From NCBI GenBank assembly GCA_045596605.1, contig JAZOCR010000151.1:1-5258 (forward strand): 5,258 bases of DNA, written 5' to 3'. The notes below the pieces were generated by a model. It had not been told where the DNA came from and ran no database searches. It saw only the letters and a program-made list of their open reading frames with translations. Below, one piece after another: positions 4,042 through 5,258 of this stretch (its first letter is position 1; the number at the start of each line of letters is the position of its first letter). Both the position numbers and the translations under genes were made by a program. Source of the DNA: SIG622 sp045596605. GTDB taxonomy: Bacteria; Bacillota; Clostridia; Oscillospirales; CAG-382.

Positions 4042-5258
4042 TTATATTTTTCTGTTGTCGATAACTCGTTTTGCCTTACCTTCGCTTCTTGCGATGGATT
4101 TGGGGTTTACAAGGTGAACCTTTGCGCCAATACCGAGAATATTGCGGATTTCTTCAGTTATTCTCTTTTCGAGTTTTTCAATGTTACCTACGTCGTCGGT
4201 GAAGAGCTCTTCCGTCATTTCGACGTTGACGTCAAGGGTATCGTTGTTGTTTACTCTGTCAACCACAATTACGTAGTTTGGCATTGTACCGCCGGTAACC
4301 TTCATAAGAACCTCTTCAATCTGTGACGGGAATACATTTACACCACGGATAATAAGCATATCATCGCTTCTGCCCTGGGGCTTGCACATTCTTACGTGGG
4401 TTCTTCCGCATTCACACTGCTCGTAATTGAGCTGGCATATATCACGGGTTCTGTAACGGATAAGCGGGAAGCCCTCTTTTGTAAGTGTAGTAAATACAAG
4501 CTCACCTACAGAGCCTCTGGGAAGCACTTCTCCTGTATCGGGGTCGATAATTTCCGGAATGAACATATCCTCGCAGACGTGCATGCCTGCCTGCTTATCA
4601 CATTCATAGGATACGCCGGGGCCCATAATTTCAGAAAGTCCGTAAATATCGTAAGCCTTGATGCCAAGTCCCTGCTCAATGGATTTTCTCATTTCCTCAC
4701 TCCAGGGTTCTGCACCGAAGATGCCCGCTTTAAGACTAAGCTTATCCTTTACGCCCATTTCAGCTATGGATTCAGCAAGATACATCGCATAGGAGGGCGT
4801 ACAGCAAAGCACCGTGCTTCCGAAGTCTACCATTGTCTGAATCTGTCTTTGGGTATTACCTGCGGAGGTGGGAATAACCGTTGCGCCGACTTTTTCCGCA
4901 CCGCCGTGTGCGCCAAGACCGCCGGTGAAAAGTCCGTAGCCGTAGGAAACCTGAACGAAGTCATCTTCGCCTGCGCCGATAGCCGCAAGCATTCTCGCAA
5001 CGCAGTCTGCCCACATATCAAGGTCTTTTCTTGTATAGCCTACAACTATCTGCTTGCCTGTTGTTCCGCTTGATGCATGTATTCTTACAATATCCTTCAA
5101 GGGTGTTGCAAACAATCCATATGGGTAATAGTCTCTCAAATCCTGTTTATATGAAAACGGAAGCTTATGTAAATCTTCAATACCCTTAATATCTTCAGGT
5201 TTTAAACCCTTTTCGTCCATTCTTGTGCGGAAAAGCTCAACATTTTCATACATTCTCT
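4042..5258 (-). CDS. paaK: Phenylacetate-CoA ligase (AMP-forming), 5' end outside window
   Basis: PaaK activates phenylacetate or a related arylacetate with ATP and CoA to arylacetyl-CoA and AMP (adenylate-forming superfamily, cytoplasmic). The first ATG in the window (5253-5251) is internal. The frame stays open to the edge with an Arg codon before it, matching the (K)RMYENV stretch some 25-35 residues into full-length PaaK (about 430 aa). Numbering from that Met, motifs are SSGTTGK (61-67, phosphate loop), YGLSE (204-208), RYRTRD (266-271), GRSDDMLIIRGVNVFPSQIE (294-313, hinge and C-domain), and SEGKAKRV (390-397) with the C-terminal catalytic lysine region. CxCGR at 280-284 is typical of the family. 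All core motifs are intact. The TAA at 4044-4042 is followed after 15 nt by the ACT gene. 4-Hydroxyphenylacetate or indoleacetate are also possible substrates. Confidence 0.95.
   Translation of the reverse strand, partial: RMYENVELFRTRMDEKGLKPEDIKGIEDLHKLPFSYKQDLRDYYPYGLFATPLKDIVRIHASSGTTGKQIVVGYTRKDLDMWADCVARMLAAIGAGEDDFVQVSYGYGLFTGGLGAHGGAEKVGATVIPTSAGNTQRQIQTMVDFGSTVLCCTPSYAMYLAESIAEMGVKDKLSLKAGIFGAEPWSEEMRKSIEQGLGIKAYDIYGLSEIMGPGVSYECDKQAGMHVCEDMFIPEIIDPDTGEVLPRGSVGELVFTTLTKEGFPLIRYRTRDICQLNYEQCECGRTHVRMCKPQGRSDDMLIIRGVNVFPSQIEEVLMKVTGGTMPNYVIVVDRVNNNDTLDVNVEMTEELFTDDVGNIEKLEKRITEEIRNILGIGAKVHLVNPKSIARSEGKAKRVIDNRKI

Noticed and set aside
4396..5073. Plus-strand open frame of 225 codons
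   Set aside because: Entirely antisense to paaK, with no ribosome site or recognisable domain.

Overview
The window looks like a chromosomal segment of an anaerobic, low-to-moderate-GC Firmicute, most likely a gut Clostridia/Oscillospirales-type bacterium. The evidence is an S12 protein with the Firmicutes-type N-terminal insertion, strong AGGAGG ribosome binding sites, a consensus sigma-A promoter, and an aryl-acid cluster (PaaK, ACT protein, aminotransferase) of a type known from anaerobes. AT-rich hairpin and AATTCCG-tract repeats lie between the genes. The genus cannot be fixed from the sequence alone.

Layout. Positions 1-730 (minus strand) hold the head of a streptomycin-type ribosomal operon: rpsL (S12), then a 186-nt gap, then the first 41 codons of rpsG (S7), cut by the window edge. 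A near-consensus promoter (TTGACA, 17 bp, TAAAAT) lies about 90 bp upstream of rpsL. Positions 1155-2051 (plus strand) encode an AraC-family regulator transcribed divergently from the ribosomal operon. Its stop codon lies inside its own intrinsic terminator. Positions 2377-5258 (minus strand) hold a tight three-gene operon: phenylacetate-CoA ligase (5' end outside the window), a tandem-ACT protein, and a PLP-dependent aminotransferase, closed by a strong intrinsic terminator. It converges tail to tail on the AraC gene.

How the genes fit together. PaaK, the ACT protein and the aminotransferase suggest interconversion of aromatic amino acids, aryl-pyruvates and arylacetyl-CoA/arylacetates. The step between arylpyruvate and arylacetyl-CoA (an indolepyruvate-type ferredoxin oxidoreductase) would be needed and is not in the window; it may lie just upstream. 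Direction (catabolic, or reductive carboxylation toward Phe/Tyr/Trp) is not decided by the sequence. No target of the AraC regulator can be named.

The most unusual content is a repeat family in the two intergenic regions. Each copy has a TGRA prefix, a hairpin, a 6-nt spacer, and a tract of exactly 32 nt built as four AATTCCG-type heptamers plus AATT. Copy 1 lies in the leader of the AraC gene. Copies 2 and 3 face each other as the ends of a 231-bp inverted structure between the two terminators. The hairpins of copies 1 and 3 differ by paired, compensatory substitutions, which points to a maintained stem. I see no CRISPR array, tRNA, rRNA or transposase gene.
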